From Bradyrhizobium diazoefficiens (GTDB taxonomy: Bacteria > Pseudomonadota > Alphaproteobacteria > Rhizobiales > Xanthobacteraceae), in contig NZ_JAFCKW010000034.1 in the NCBI RefSeq assembly GCF_018129965.1, forward strand, positions 1 to 64,000: 64,000 nt of DNA, given 5' to 3'. Shown piece by piece: positions 33,206 through 41,327 of the stretch; the first letter of the stretch is position 1; each line of letters opens with the position of its first letter. The translations under genes were made by a program, and so were the position numbers. The notes beneath the pieces are model-generated. The model saw only the letters and a program-made list of their open reading frames with translations, was not told where the DNA came from and searched no databases.

Positions 33206-34564
33206 ATGCATTCGCGAGACCAGACCATCTTTGCGCTGTCGTCCGGCCGTGCGCCGAGCGCGATCGCCGTGGTGCGAGTCTCCGGGCCGCAGGCCGGCCT
33301 GGTGCTGACGACGCTCGGGGGCAAGCTGCCGCCGCCGCGACAGGCCAGCCGCCGGCTGCTCCGCGACGCTGCGGGCCAGCCGATCGACGATGCCATCCTG
33401 CTCTGGTTTCCCGGGCCGGCCAGCGCGACCGGCGAGGACGTCGCCGAATTTCACGTTCATGGCGGCCGCGCGGTGCTGGCCGCGCTCTTCACTGGAATTT
33501 CTAGTATTCCGAATACGCGAACTGCCGATCCCGGCGAGTTTACGCGGCGCGCGTTCGAGAACGGGAAGCTCGATCTCACCGAGGCCGAGGGCCTCGACGA
33601 TCTCATTCACGCCGACACCGACCGGCAGCGGCGCCAGGCGCTGCGGCAATTGCAGGGTCTGCTCGGGAATCGCGCGCGCGACTGGCGCGAGCGCATCATC
33701 GAGGCCTCCGCCTTGATCGAGGCCGGAATCGATTTCTCCGACGAGGGCGATGTGCCCGCCGACTTGCTGGCGCCGGCGGTCAAGGCGATCACGGCGCTGC
33801 ATGGTGAAATCTCGGAAGTGCTTGCGGCACAGGGACAAGCTGAACGCCTGCGCGACGGCCTGGTGGTCGCGATCGCCGGCGAGCCGAATGTGGGAAAGTC
33901 GACGCTGATCAACCAGCTGGCGCGCCGCGAGGTCGCGATCGTCTCGCCGCATGCCGGTACCACGCGCGACGTGATCGAGGTGCAACTGGATCTCGACGGT
34001 TATCCCGTCACGGTGATCGATACGGCCGGCATTCGCGAAACCGATGATCCCGTCGAACAGGAGGGTGTGCGGCGCGCGCGGGCGAGGGCTGAAGACGCCG
34101 ACCTCGTCCTGTGGCTGGTCGAGGGCGAAGGAGCCGTCGATCCCGCGGCGAAGGGGTCTCCATTGGCGTTGGACGACAGGCGCGATTCGTCAGGCGGCCG
34201 TGTCTGGATCGTGCGGAACAAGATCGATCTGAGCGGCAGTGCCGGAGCCTTGCGTCAGGGCGAGTTTGAGATCTCGGCGAGCCGGGGCGACGGCATTCCT
34301 GATCTGTTCGAGGCGCTCGTGAAATTCGCCGCTGCGTTTTTCGGAACCGGTGAGGGTGCGTTGGTCACCCGGGCCCGCCAGCGAGACTTGCTGCGGCGAG
34401 CGTCGGACAGCTTGCACCGCAGTCTGGCGCTTGTGGAGGAGGGCGAGGAGCTCGCCGCCGAAGAGCTGCGTGCTGTTTCTTATGCTCTGGGCCGGCTGTT
34501 GGGCCGGATCGATGTCGAGGATGTACTCGGGGCCATTTTCCAGAAATTCTGCGTCGGGAAGTAG
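33206..34564 (+). CDS. mnmE: tRNA modification GTPase MnmE (TrmE)
   Basis: 452 residues. With MnmG it adds the aminomethyl/carboxymethylaminomethyl group at U34 of certain tRNAs. N-terminal formyl-THF-binding domain (TIFALSSGRAPSAIAVVRVSG), helical domain, G domain with G1 GEPNVGKS near 225-232, G3 DTAGIRE near 272, G4 NKID near 338, and the C-terminal FCVGK (C-x-GK) motif with its catalytic Cys. All landmarks intact. mnmG is the next gene, 351 bases downstream. Confidence 0.97.
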   Translation: MHSRDQTIFALSSGRAPSAIAVVRVSGPQAGLVLTTLGGKLPPPRQASRRLLRDAAGQPIDDAILLWFPGPASATGEDVAEFHVHGGRAVLAALFTGISSIPNTRTADPGEFTRRAFENGKLDLTEAEGLDDLIHADTDRQRRQALRQLQGLLGNRARDWRERIIEASALIEAGIDFSDEGDVPADLLAPAVKAITALHGEISEVLAAQGQAERLRDGLVVAIAGEPNVGKSTLINQLARREVAIVSPHAGTTRDVIEVQLDLDGYPVTVIDTAGIRETDDPVEQEGVRRARARAEDADLVLWLVEGEGAVDPAAKGSPLALDDRRDSSGGRVWIVRNKIDLSGSAGALRQGEFEISASRGDGIPDLFEALVKFAAAFFGTGEGALVTRARQRDLLRRASDSLHRSLALVEEGEELAAEELRAVSYALGRLLGRIDVEDVLGAIFQKFCVGK

Positions 34565-34600
34565 TTTTAGGCCAGAGGTCGAATGAGGCTTCCTTGTGTG

Positions 34601-34613
34601 TTTCACGTGAAAC
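34601..34613. other. parS: parS site 1 (ParB-binding centromere site)
   Basis: Exact TTTCACGTGAAAC core, flanked GTG and GG. The word equals the central part of the conserved bacterial parS TGTTTCACGTGAAACA. parB lies 4 kb downstream. Confidence 0.9.
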
Positions 34614-34635
34614 GGTCCGCGCCGGCTCGACGATG

Positions 34636-34648
34636 TTTCACGTGAAAC
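34636..34648. other. parS: parS site 2, longest palindrome
   Basis: Core TTTCACGTGAAAC within the 18-bp perfect palindrome ATGTTTCACGTGAAACAT (34633-34650). It is a full match to the 16-bp parS consensus and probably the strongest of the five. Confidence 0.93.
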
Positions 34649-34753
34649 ATAATGAAGTGATCCGGTCGGCTTACCGGCGGTTCCGGTATTGCCTTGGTGG
34701 TGCAGTGCCTCCCGCTATCCGGGCCAATGTTCCCTGCCAGCGATCTCGCCTCG

Positions 34754-34766
34754 TTTCACGTGAAAC
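34754..34766. other. parS: parS site 3
   Basis: Exact TTTCACGTGAAAC, flanked CG on the left and AACA on the right. It lies between mnmE and mnmG. Confidence 0.9.
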
Positions 34767-34844
34767 AACAGCCGGACCACCGCATGTTCTACTGTGCATG
34801 GGGTTGTTTTCGTAGAAAGCATTTGGCGCGCGATTGGCCAGCTG

Positions 34845-34857
34845 TTTCACGTGAAAC
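34845..34857. other. parS: parS site 4
   Basis: Exact TTTCACGTGAAAC preceded by CTG, 59 bases before the mnmG start codon. Confidence 0.9.
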
Positions 34858-34915
34858 GCTGGCCTCGCCCAGTTTCTGCTTCCGGCTTTTTCTGCTCTGA
34901 GCTAGAAGTCCGCGC

Positions 34916-36796
34916 ATGCGTACAGATCGAAAGAGTTACGACGTCATCGTGATTGGCGGCGGCCACGCCGGCTGTGAAGCCGCGGCCGCCTCTGCCCGGA
35001 TGGGCGCAACCACCGCTCTGGTGACGCATCGTTTCTCCACCGTCGGCGCCATGTCCTGCAACCCCGCCATCGGCGGGCTCGGCAAGGGCCATCTGGTTCG
35101 CGAAGTCGATGCTCTCGATGGTCTGATGGGCCGGGTTGGCGATGCCGGCGGCATCCAGTTCCGTGTTCTCAATCGCCGGAAGGGTCCCGCCGTGCGTGGC
35201 CCCCGGGCCCAGGCTGACCGGAAGCTCTATGCAGCCGCGATGCAGGCTGCGATCCGGGAGACCCTGGGTCTTTCCGTCATCGAGGGCGAGGCGGACGAGC
35301 TGATCGTGGTCGACGGCCGGGTTACTGGACTGCGCCTGGCCGATGGCCGCGAACTCGGGGCGGGGGCTGTTGTCGTCACCACCGGCACTTTCTTGCGTGG
35401 TCTGATCCATCTCGGCGAGAAGAATTGGCCGGCCGGCCGCGTTGATGAGGCCCCTGCGATGGGTCTTTCCGCATCCTTTGAGAAGGCCGGCCTTACGCTA
35501 GGCCGGCTCAAGACCGGGACGCCTCCGCGTCTGGACGGAGCTACGATCGACTGGTCCGCGGTCGAAATGCAGCCCGGAGACGAGCCTCCGGAGCCGTTTT
35601 CGGTGATGACCCAGCGGATCACGACGCCGCAGATCCAGTGCGGCATCACCCGGACCACGCCGGCGACCCATGAGGTGATCCGGGCCAATGTCCATCGCTC
35701 CCCGATGTACTCCGGCCAGATCAAGAGCTCCGGACCGCGCTATTGCCCATCGATCGAGGACAAGATCGTCCGCTTCGGTGATCGCGACGGGCATCAGATC
35801 TTCCTGGAGCCCGAAGGTCTCGACGACAGTACGGTCTACCCCAACGGCATCTCGACCTCGCTCCCCGAGGAGGTCCAGCTCGCTATCCTCACGAGCATTC
35901 CGGGCCTGGAGCGGGTTAGAATGGTTCGGCCGGGCTACGCGATCGAATACGATCACATCGATCCCCGCGAGCTCGACCCGACCCTGCAGACCAAGCGTCT
36001 GCGCGGCCTCTTCCTGGCCGGGCAGATCAATGGGACCACCGGATACGAGGAAGCCGCCGGACAGGGCATTGTCGCCGGCCTGAATGCGGCACTGGCTGCC
36101 AGCGGGGCGGCACTGACGGTGTTCGATCGGGCTGACGGCTATATCGGCGTGATGATCGACGATCTCGTCACCCGCGGCATCAGCGAGCCCTACCGGATGT
36201 TCACGTCGCGGGCCGAATACCGGCTGACATTGCGCGCCGACAATGCAGATCAACGCCTGACGGAGAAGGGGATCGCGTTGGGGTGCGTTGGAAACGCCCG
36301 AATGCAGCATCACCGCACCAAGATGGACGCGCTGAATGCGGCCCGGACGCTCTCGAAGTCCCTGACCATCACCCCGAATGAAGCGATCAAGCACGGGATG
36401 ACTCTGAACCGTGACGGCCAGCGCCGCTCGGCCTTCGAGCTGATGGCTTATCCCGATATCGGCTGGAGTCAGGTTCGGGCGATCTGGCCGGAGCTGGCGG
36501 CGATCGATCCCGTCATCGCCACCCATCTCGAGATCGACGCCAAATACGATGTCTACCTGGAGCGCCAGAGCGCCGATGTCGAGGCCTTCAGGCGCGACGA
36601 GGGGATGGGGCTGTCGGAGGTCGACTATCAGCAGGTCCCCGGTCTTTCCAACGAAGTCCGGGCCAAGCTGGAGAAGGCGCGTCCTTTCACCGTCGGCCAG
36701 GCCGGCCGGATCGACGGCATGACACCGGCGGCGCTTGGTATCCTCGCCGCCTATCTCCGCCGCGAAGCACGGAAGACTTCCAAGGCAATGGCATAG
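34916..36796 (+). CDS. mnmG: tRNA uridine-5-carboxymethylaminomethyl modification enzyme MnmG (GidA)
   Basis: 626 residues, full length. FAD-dependent partner of MnmE in wobble-uridine modification. Rossmann motif VIGGGHAGCEAAAASARMG at about residues 12-30, SCNPAIGGLGKGHLVREVDA near 44-63, the Cys-bearing FNCGITRTTP-like segment IQCGITRTT near 240, and the C-terminal helical domain. It is flanked by parS sites on both sides, an arrangement typical of the origin-proximal mnmG-rsmG-parA-parB block. Confidence 0.98.
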   Translation: MRTDRKSYDVIVIGGGHAGCEAAAASARMGATTALVTHRFSTVGAMSCNPAIGGLGKGHLVREVDALDGLMGRVGDAGGIQFRVLNRRKGPAVRGPRAQADRKLYAAAMQAAIRETLGLSVIEGEADELIVVDGRVTGLRLADGRELGAGAVVVTTGTFLRGLIHLGEKNWPAGRVDEAPAMGLSASFEKAGLTLGRLKTGTPPRLDGATIDWSAVEMQPGDEPPEPFSVMTQRITTPQIQCGITRTTPATHEVIRANVHRSPMYSGQIKSSGPRYCPSIEDKIVRFGDRDGHQIFLEPEGLDDSTVYPNGISTSLPEEVQLAILTSIPGLERVRMVRPGYAIEYDHIDPRELDPTLQTKRLRGLFLAGQINGTTGYEEAAGQGIVAGLNAALAASGAALTVFDRADGYIGVMIDDLVTRGISEPYRMFTSRAEYRLTLRADNADQRLTEKGIALGCVGNARMQHHRTKMDALNAARTLSKSLTITPNEAIKHGMTLNRDGQRRSAFELMAYPDIGWSQVRAIWPELAAIDPVIATHLEIDAKYDVYLERQSADVEAFRRDEGMGLSEVDYQQVPGLSNEVRAKLEKARPFTVGQAGRIDGMTPAALGILAAYLRREARKTSKAMA

Positions 36797-36799
36797 GCG

Positions 36800-36812
36800 T
36801 TTCACGTGAAAC
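36800..36812. other. parS: parS site 5, overlapping the rsmG start codon
   Basis: Exact TTTCACGTGAAAC immediately after mnmG. The GTG at 36806-36808, the only usable in-frame start of rsmG, is the middle of this site. Confidence 0.9.
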
Positions 36813-37579
36813 AGCGCGGATCGGGCGGGGACAGGCCGCTATCGCGACGACCCGGAGCGGGCGAGGGTGCTGCGCACCAGTCCGAACCGACAGCGGCCAG
36901 ACCGAGGATCGACAAGGCCAGCGCCAATGACCGGTCGCTGGACGTCATCATCGCCGCCGACAAGGCCGCAGCGCTCGCGCTTGCGCCCGTCTCACCCGAA
37001 ACCGAGGCCAGGCTCGATCGCTATATCGCGCTGCTCAGGGAGTGGCAGGCCAAGACCAATCTGGTCGCGCCATCGACCCTCCCGCATCTCTGGACCCGGC
37101 ACATCGCCGACTCGCTCCAGCTCGTCGATCTCGCCCCCTCGGCCAAACGCTGGGCCGACCTCGGCAGCGGCGGTGGCTTTCCTGGCGTCGTGCTGGCTTG
37201 CGCGATGGCGGGGACGCCGGATGCGCGCGTGCACCTCGTCGAGCGAATCGCCAAGAAGGCGGCGTTTTTGCGCGAGGCCATCCGCGTCACCACATCACCG
37301 GGAGTCGTACATCTCGCGGAGATCGGGGATAATGTGGATAGAATCACCGGCCCAGTCGATTGCGTCACCGCGCGAGCGCTGGCTCCGCTACATCAACTCA
37401 TCGGCTTTGCGGAGCCGCTGATGCGCGAGGGCGCAAAGGCGTTGTTTCTCAAGGGTCAAGATGTAGAGGCTGAATTGACCGAAGCCGCTAAATATTGGAT
37501 TATTCAGCCGCAGCTCCACCCAAGCCGGACGGGTGATGGGTGGATCGTCGAGCTGGCTTCCGCCGAACGGCGCGGGTGA
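36806..37579 (+). CDS. rsmG: 16S rRNA (guanine527-N7)-methyltransferase RsmG (GidB)
   Basis: Up to 257 residues; the family is usually about 205-220. SAM-dependent N7-methylation of G527 in 16S rRNA. The conserved core starts near residue 55 (SPETEARLDRYIALLREWQ), with SAM motif WADLGSGGGFPGVVLACAM near 114-132 and ALAPLHQLIGFAEPL near 190. From the GTG at 36806 to the core there is no other in-frame ATG, GTG or TTG, so the protein seems to carry an extra basic, Arg/Gly-rich N-terminus of about 45 residues. The start codon lies in a parS site. Confidence 0.92.
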   Translation: MKQRGSGGDRPLSRRPGAGEGAAHQSEPTAARPRIDKASANDRSLDVIIAADKAAALALAPVSPETEARLDRYIALLREWQAKTNLVAPSTLPHLWTRHIADSLQLVDLAPSAKRWADLGSGGGFPGVVLACAMAGTPDARVHLVERIAKKAAFLREAIRVTTSPGVVHLAEIGDNVDRITGPVDCVTARALAPLHQLIGFAEPLMREGAKALFLKGQDVEAELTEAAKYWIIQPQLHPSRTGDGWIVELASAERRG

Positions 37580-37609
37580 GGCGTTCAGGGGTCGAGTGGG
37601 GATTTTGCA

Positions 37610-38479
37610 ATGAGCGTGATTGACGAGCCGCAGCAAGAGCAGACCGCCCAAGAACAGCCTGCAGAGGTGCCGCAGGGCCACCCGCGCATCCTGGCGCTGG
37701 CGAATCAGAAGGGCGGCGTGGGAAAAACAACCACGGCGATTAACCTCGGCACGGCACTCGCCGCGATTGGCGAGCGTGTCTTGATCGTCGATCTCGATCC
37801 GCAGGGCAACGCCTCGACCGGCCTTGGCATCGATCGGCGCAACCGGTCCTGCTCGACCTATGACGTGCTGATCGGCGAAGCCGCCTTGCGCGAAGCCGTG
37901 GTCTCGACCGCGGTGCCGCGGCTGCACATCGCGCCCTCGACCATGGATCTCTCCGGCCTCGAGCTCGAACTCGGCACCACGCCGGGCCGCGCCTTCAAGC
38001 TGCGCGACGCCATCGGCGCGCTCAACAACAACGTGTCGCCGGACGCCGACTACACCTATGTGCTGATCGACTGCCCGCCCTCGCTGAACCTGCTCACGGT
38101 GAATGCGATGGCGGCGTCCGATGCGATCCTGGTGCCGCTGCAGTGCGAATTCTTCGCGCTCGAAGGTCTGTCGCAACTGCTGCAGACGGTGGAGCAGGTG
38201 CGCTCGACACTCAATCCGAACCTGTCGATCCACGGCATCGTGCTGACCATGTTCGACTCGCGCAACAACCTCTCGAACCAGGTCGTCGCCGACGTCCGCC
38301 AGTTCATGGGCGAGAAGGTCTACAAGACCATGATCCCGCGCAACGTGCGCATCTCGGAGGCGCCTTCGTACGGCAAGCCGGTGCTGGTCTACGATCTCAA
38401 ATGCGTCGGCAGCGAAGCCTATTTGCGGCTCGCCACCGAAGTGATCCAGCGCGAGCGCGAGCTGCGCGTCACGCATTGA
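37610..38479 (+). CDS. parA: Chromosome partitioning ATPase ParA (Soj)
   Basis: 289 residues. Walker-type ATPase that, with ParB-parS, segregates the replication origin. Deviant Walker A ALANQKGGVGKTTTAINLG near residues 27-45, A' motif LIVDLDPQGNASTGLG near 62-77, Walker B VLIDCPPSL near 149. There is no N-terminal helix-turn-helix, as expected for a chromosomal (type Ib-like) ParA. It lies 30 bases after rsmG; parB follows after a repeat element. Confidence 0.97.
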   Translation: MSVIDEPQQEQTAQEQPAEVPQGHPRILALANQKGGVGKTTTAINLGTALAAIGERVLIVDLDPQGNASTGLGIDRRNRSCSTYDVLIGEAALREAVVSTAVPRLHIAPSTMDLSGLELELGTTPGRAFKLRDAIGALNNNVSPDADYTYVLIDCPPSLNLLTVNAMAASDAILVPLQCEFFALEGLSQLLQTVEQVRSTLNPNLSIHGIVLTMFDSRNNLSNQVVADVRQFMGEKVYKTMIPRNVRISEAPSYGKPVLVYDLKCVGSEAYLRLATEVIQRERELRVTH

Positions 38480-38483
38480 GGAT

Positions 38484-38570
38484 GCGCAGGGTGGGCAAAG
38501 GCGTCTTCGCCGGACCCACCATTTTCCGCACACAACCGGTGGGCCCGCTTCGCTTCGCCCACCCTACGAC
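38484..38570. repeat. REP-like palindromic repeat, family A, copy 3
   Basis: About 87 bp with CAGGGTGGGCAAAGGCG ... CCCACC and GGTGGGCCCGC ... CGCCCACCCTACGAC. It sits between parA and parB, so it is transcribed with the par operon and may form a hairpin that sets the parA:parB ratio; this last point is inference. Confidence 0.65.
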
Positions 38571-38615
38571 AATTCAGTTCTGGAGTGTTGCACCGTGAAT
38601 CCAAGGGAGCTGGCG

Positions 38616-39503
38616 ATGGCCGATGAAGCGCGTTCGCGACTGGGCCGCGGTCTTGCAAGTCTGATCGGTGACGTCGGCGGCGAGGCGCAGCATGTCGATC
38701 GCCCGCGCGCGCAGCGCAAGGTGCCGATCGAATTCATCAAGCCCAATCCGCGCAACCCGCGCCGCACCTTTTCGGACACCGAGCTCAAGGAGCTCTCCGA
38801 GTCCATCAAGCAGCACGGCGTGATTCAGCCGATCGTGGTGCGTCCGGTGAAGGGCGCGCAGGATCGCTTCGAGATCATCGCCGGCGAGCGGCGCTGGCGC
38901 GCTTCGCAGATGGCCGGCCTGCACGAAGTGCCGATCGTGCCGGTCGACATCAGCGACAGCGATGCGCTGGAATTCGCGATCGTCGAGAACGTGCAGCGCG
39001 AAGACCTCAACCCGATGGAAGAGGCGCAGGGCTATCACGCGCTCGCCAACGAGTTCAAACGCAGCCAGGACGAGATCGCAAAGGTCGTCGGCAAGAGCCG
39101 CAGCCACGTCGCCAACATGATGCGGCTGACGAAGCTGCCGGCCGAGGTGCAGGCCTTCATCGCCACCGGCGAGCTGACGGCGGGACACGCGCGCGCGCTG
39201 ATCGGCGTGCCGGACCCGCTCGCAGCCGCCAAGCGCATCGTCGAGGAAGGGCTCAACGTCCGCCAGGCCGAAGCATTGGCGCATGAGGAGGGCGTACCGG
39301 AGCGCAAGCCGCAGAAGGCGCGCGCCAGCAGCGGCAAGGAAAAGGATCCCGACACGGTCGATCTCGAAAAGCGCGTCAGCGATGCGCTCGGCCTCAAGGT
39401 CACGGTCAGCCACCGCGATCCCGGCGGCTCCGTGCAGATCAACTACCGCAACCTCGACCAGCTCGACGAAGTGATGAAGCGGCTGGCGAAGGGCGCGCTG
39501 TAG
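38616..39503 (+). CDS. parB: Chromosome partitioning protein ParB (Spo0J), CTPase
   Basis: 295 residues. Binds parS, loads as a CTP-dependent sliding clamp and spreads. N-terminal ParA-interacting LGRGLASLIGD near residues 10-20; ParB/Srx nucleotide-binding domain with GERRWRA near 95-101 and ENVQREDLNPMEEA near 127-140; HTH with GKSRSHVANMMRL near 165-177; C-terminal dimerisation helices. I chose the ATG at 38616 because AAGGGAG lies just upstream; a GTG at 38595 is also in frame. Confidence 0.97.
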   Translation: MADEARSRLGRGLASLIGDVGGEAQHVDRPRAQRKVPIEFIKPNPRNPRRTFSDTELKELSESIKQHGVIQPIVVRPVKGAQDRFEIIAGERRWRASQMAGLHEVPIVPVDISDSDALEFAIVENVQREDLNPMEEAQGYHALANEFKRSQDEIAKVVGKSRSHVANMMRLTKLPAEVQAFIATGELTAGHARALIGVPDPLAAAKRIVEEGLNVRQAEALAHEEGVPERKPQKARASSGKEKDPDTVDLEKRVSDALGLKVTVSHRDPGGSVQINYRNLDQLDEVMKRLAKGAL

Positions 39504-39522
39504 GCCCCCTTGCACTCCACGA

Positions 39523-39653
39523 CCGTCATCCTGAGGTGGCCGCTTCTTCAGCGGCCCTCGAAGAGCGATGGCCCGGCTGTATCGGGGCCGTTCATCCTTC
39601 GAGGCTCCCCACGCGCCGCTTTGTGCCGCGCGGCTCGCACCTCAGGATGACGG
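39523..39653. repeat. Family B repeat, copy 2 (131 bp, 16-bp inverted ends)
   Basis: Perfect terminal inverted repeat CCGTCATCCTGAGGTG / CACCTCAGGATGACGG around inner hairpins GGCCGCTTCTTCAGCGGCC and GCGCCGC...GCGCGGC. It is a longer relative of 4094-4213. It lies in the convergent gap between parB and holA. Confidence 0.8.
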
Positions 39654-39717
39654 AGTTGGCTATCGCGGATTGCTTCGTCACGGGCGCTCCTCGCAATGAG
39701 GGCGGAGTAACGGTCTC

Positions 39718-40746
39718 TTATCCGCGCCGCTTCGCGTTCGCCGCGATCGCCATCAGCGTACGCTGGGCGATGGCGGCGGCCAGCGTCGATTGCTTGCGGG
39801 TGTCGAGCGCGGCGGTCGCGAGCTGCTCGATGATGCCGCCGAGCCGCGCCACGCTGAAATTGCGCAACGCGGTTTCGACCGCCGGCTTTCGCGAAAAATG
39901 CAGCCGTGGAAATCCGCCGTCGAGCACCGCGGACGCCGGCGTGCCGTCGGCGATGGCGAGCGCGGATTTGTGCAACCATGCGGCCTGTCGCTGTGCCGCG
40001 GAGATGATCACGCCGGGATAGGTGCCGGCGATCATGGCTTTTGCGAATTCGGTCTCGACGATGTCGGGCCGGCCGGCGAAGGCGCCGTCGACGATCGGAT
40101 CGAGCTTCAGCTCGGACGCATCGGCGACCACGGCCATGACGTCATCCAGCGTAATCTCGCCTTTGCCATGGGCGTAGAGCGTGAGCTTGCGCAGCTCGTT
40201 GCGCGAGGCCTGGCGGTCGCCGCCGAGGAACGACATCAGCGCCGCGCGCGCATCCTGCGCGATGCGCAGATTCGCGATGCGGAGTTCGTCCTCCATCAGC
40301 CTGGCGAGGTCGCGCTCGGTGTCGGGATAGCAGCCGATCGCCACGGCCGTCTTGGCCTTCTCGCACGCCTTGCGCAGCGGCGACTCCGGGCGAAGCTCGC
40401 CGGCCTCGATCACGATGCGGCAATCCTTCACGCCCATCTCCGCCAGCGTGTCGATGCCGCTGGCAAAGCTGCGCGAACCGGCGCGGACGCGGATGGCGCG
40501 GCGGCCGCCGAACAGCGGCACCGTCATGGCTTCATCGACCAGGCGCGACGGCTCGGCCGAGAGCTCGTCGCCGTCGAGCTTGACCATCGCGAAGGGATCG
40601 TTGGGATCGTCGACGGCGGAGGCGATCAGCGCATCGGCGCGTTCGCGCACGAGGCCGGCGTCGGGACCGTAGAGCAGGATGATCGGTCGACCCGCGTCGG
40701 GACGGGCGAGGAAGGCGTCGATCTCTTTTCCGCGGAGTGCGACCAT
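39718..40746 (-). CDS. holA: DNA polymerase III delta subunit (HolA)
   Basis: 342 residues. Clamp-loader wrench subunit that opens the beta clamp. The N-terminus (IILLYGPDAGLVRERADALI, about 21-40) is the degenerate AAA+ nucleotide region usual in delta, followed by VKLDGDELSAEPSRLVDEAMTVPLFGGRRAIRV in parts near 50-85 and the helical C-terminal collar. It follows lptE by 29 bases, in the leuS-lptE-holA operon seen in many Rhizobiales. Confidence 0.93.
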   Translation of the reverse strand: MVALRGKEIDAFLARPDAGRPIILLYGPDAGLVRERADALIASAVDDPNDPFAMVKLDGDELSAEPSRLVDEAMTVPLFGGRRAIRVRAGSRSFASGIDTLAEMGVKDCRIVIEAGELRPESPLRKACEKAKTAVAIGCYPDTERDLARLMEDELRIANLRIAQDARAALMSFLGGDRQASRNELRKLTLYAHGKGEITLDDVMAVVADASELKLDPIVDGAFAGRPDIVETEFAKAMIAGTYPGVIISAAQRQAAWLHKSALAIADGTPASAVLDGGFPRLHFSRKPAVETALRNFSVARLGGIIEQLATAALDTRKQSTLAAAIAQRTLMAIAANAKRRG

Positions 40747-40775
40747 GACCTAGATCGTCATGACAGGAAGCAACC

Positions 40776-41327
40776 CTAGGTGCCCGCGGTGAAGAATGCG
40801 GCGAGGCGGGTCGTGATGTTTTCGGCGATCTCGTTGGCGGCACGATCCTCGGCATCACGCACCGCGCGATTGCGGGCGAAGCGCTGATAGGACCCGGGCA
40901 TGTCGTAGGAGACGCGCGAGAACGTGGTGCCGGTCATCACCGACTTGCCGCTGACGACCTCGATCAGATTGTACTGGGCGTCGATGCCGTAGTTCTCGCT
41001 GCTCGGCAGACCGGTGTTGGCATCGACGATCAGGGAAGACTTGCTGGTGTTGAAGCGGATCACCAGCCGATGGGTCGGCGGCATGCCCGTGGCCGTGCCG
41101 TAGAGCTTGAAGGCGAGGGCGTTGCGAACTTCCACGCCGACCCTGGCTTCACGGGAGGCGTTCGCCTTGTCGATGGGCGGAAGATCGACCCCCATCAGCT
41201 TCTCGCGCAGGCCGGGGGTGCCATCGGTCCGTTCGGCATACATCGGCTGGAAGCAGCCGGCCGTCAGCGCCGCCAGAGCGGCGATGGCCAGCAGGCGGGC
41301 TGCGATGCGGATCCTAGCCGACAACAT
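40776..41327 (-). CDS. lptE: LPS-assembly lipoprotein LptE
   Basis: 183 residues. LptE plugs the LptD barrel and helps place LPS in the outer membrane. Signal with lipobox LTAGC, Cys near residue 25, then FQPMYAER, a common start of mature LptE. The fold is small and weakly conserved; the position between leuS and holA supports the call. The start overlaps the end of leuS by 14 bases. Confidence 0.88.
   Translation of the reverse strand: MLSARIRIAARLLAIAALAALTAGCFQPMYAERTDGTPGLREKLMGVDLPPIDKANASREARVGVEVRNALAFKLYGTATGMPPTHRLVIRFNTSKSSLIVDANTGLPSSENYGIDAQYNLIEVVSGKSVMTGTTFSRVSYDMPGSYQRFARNRAVRDAEDRAANEIAENITTRLAAFFTAGT

Larger units (their letters stand above)
34565..34915. other. Intergenic region mnmE / mnmG carrying four parS sites
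   Basis: 351 bases without a gene. It contains four exact TTTCACGTGAAAC sites, listed separately, spaced 35, 118 and 91 bases apart. The remaining sequence shows no other structure that I can support. Confidence 0.7.

Noticed and set aside
38484..38570. Repeat between parA and parB considered as a sixth centromere site
   Set aside because: It has no TTTCACGTGAAAC core and belongs to repeat family A.
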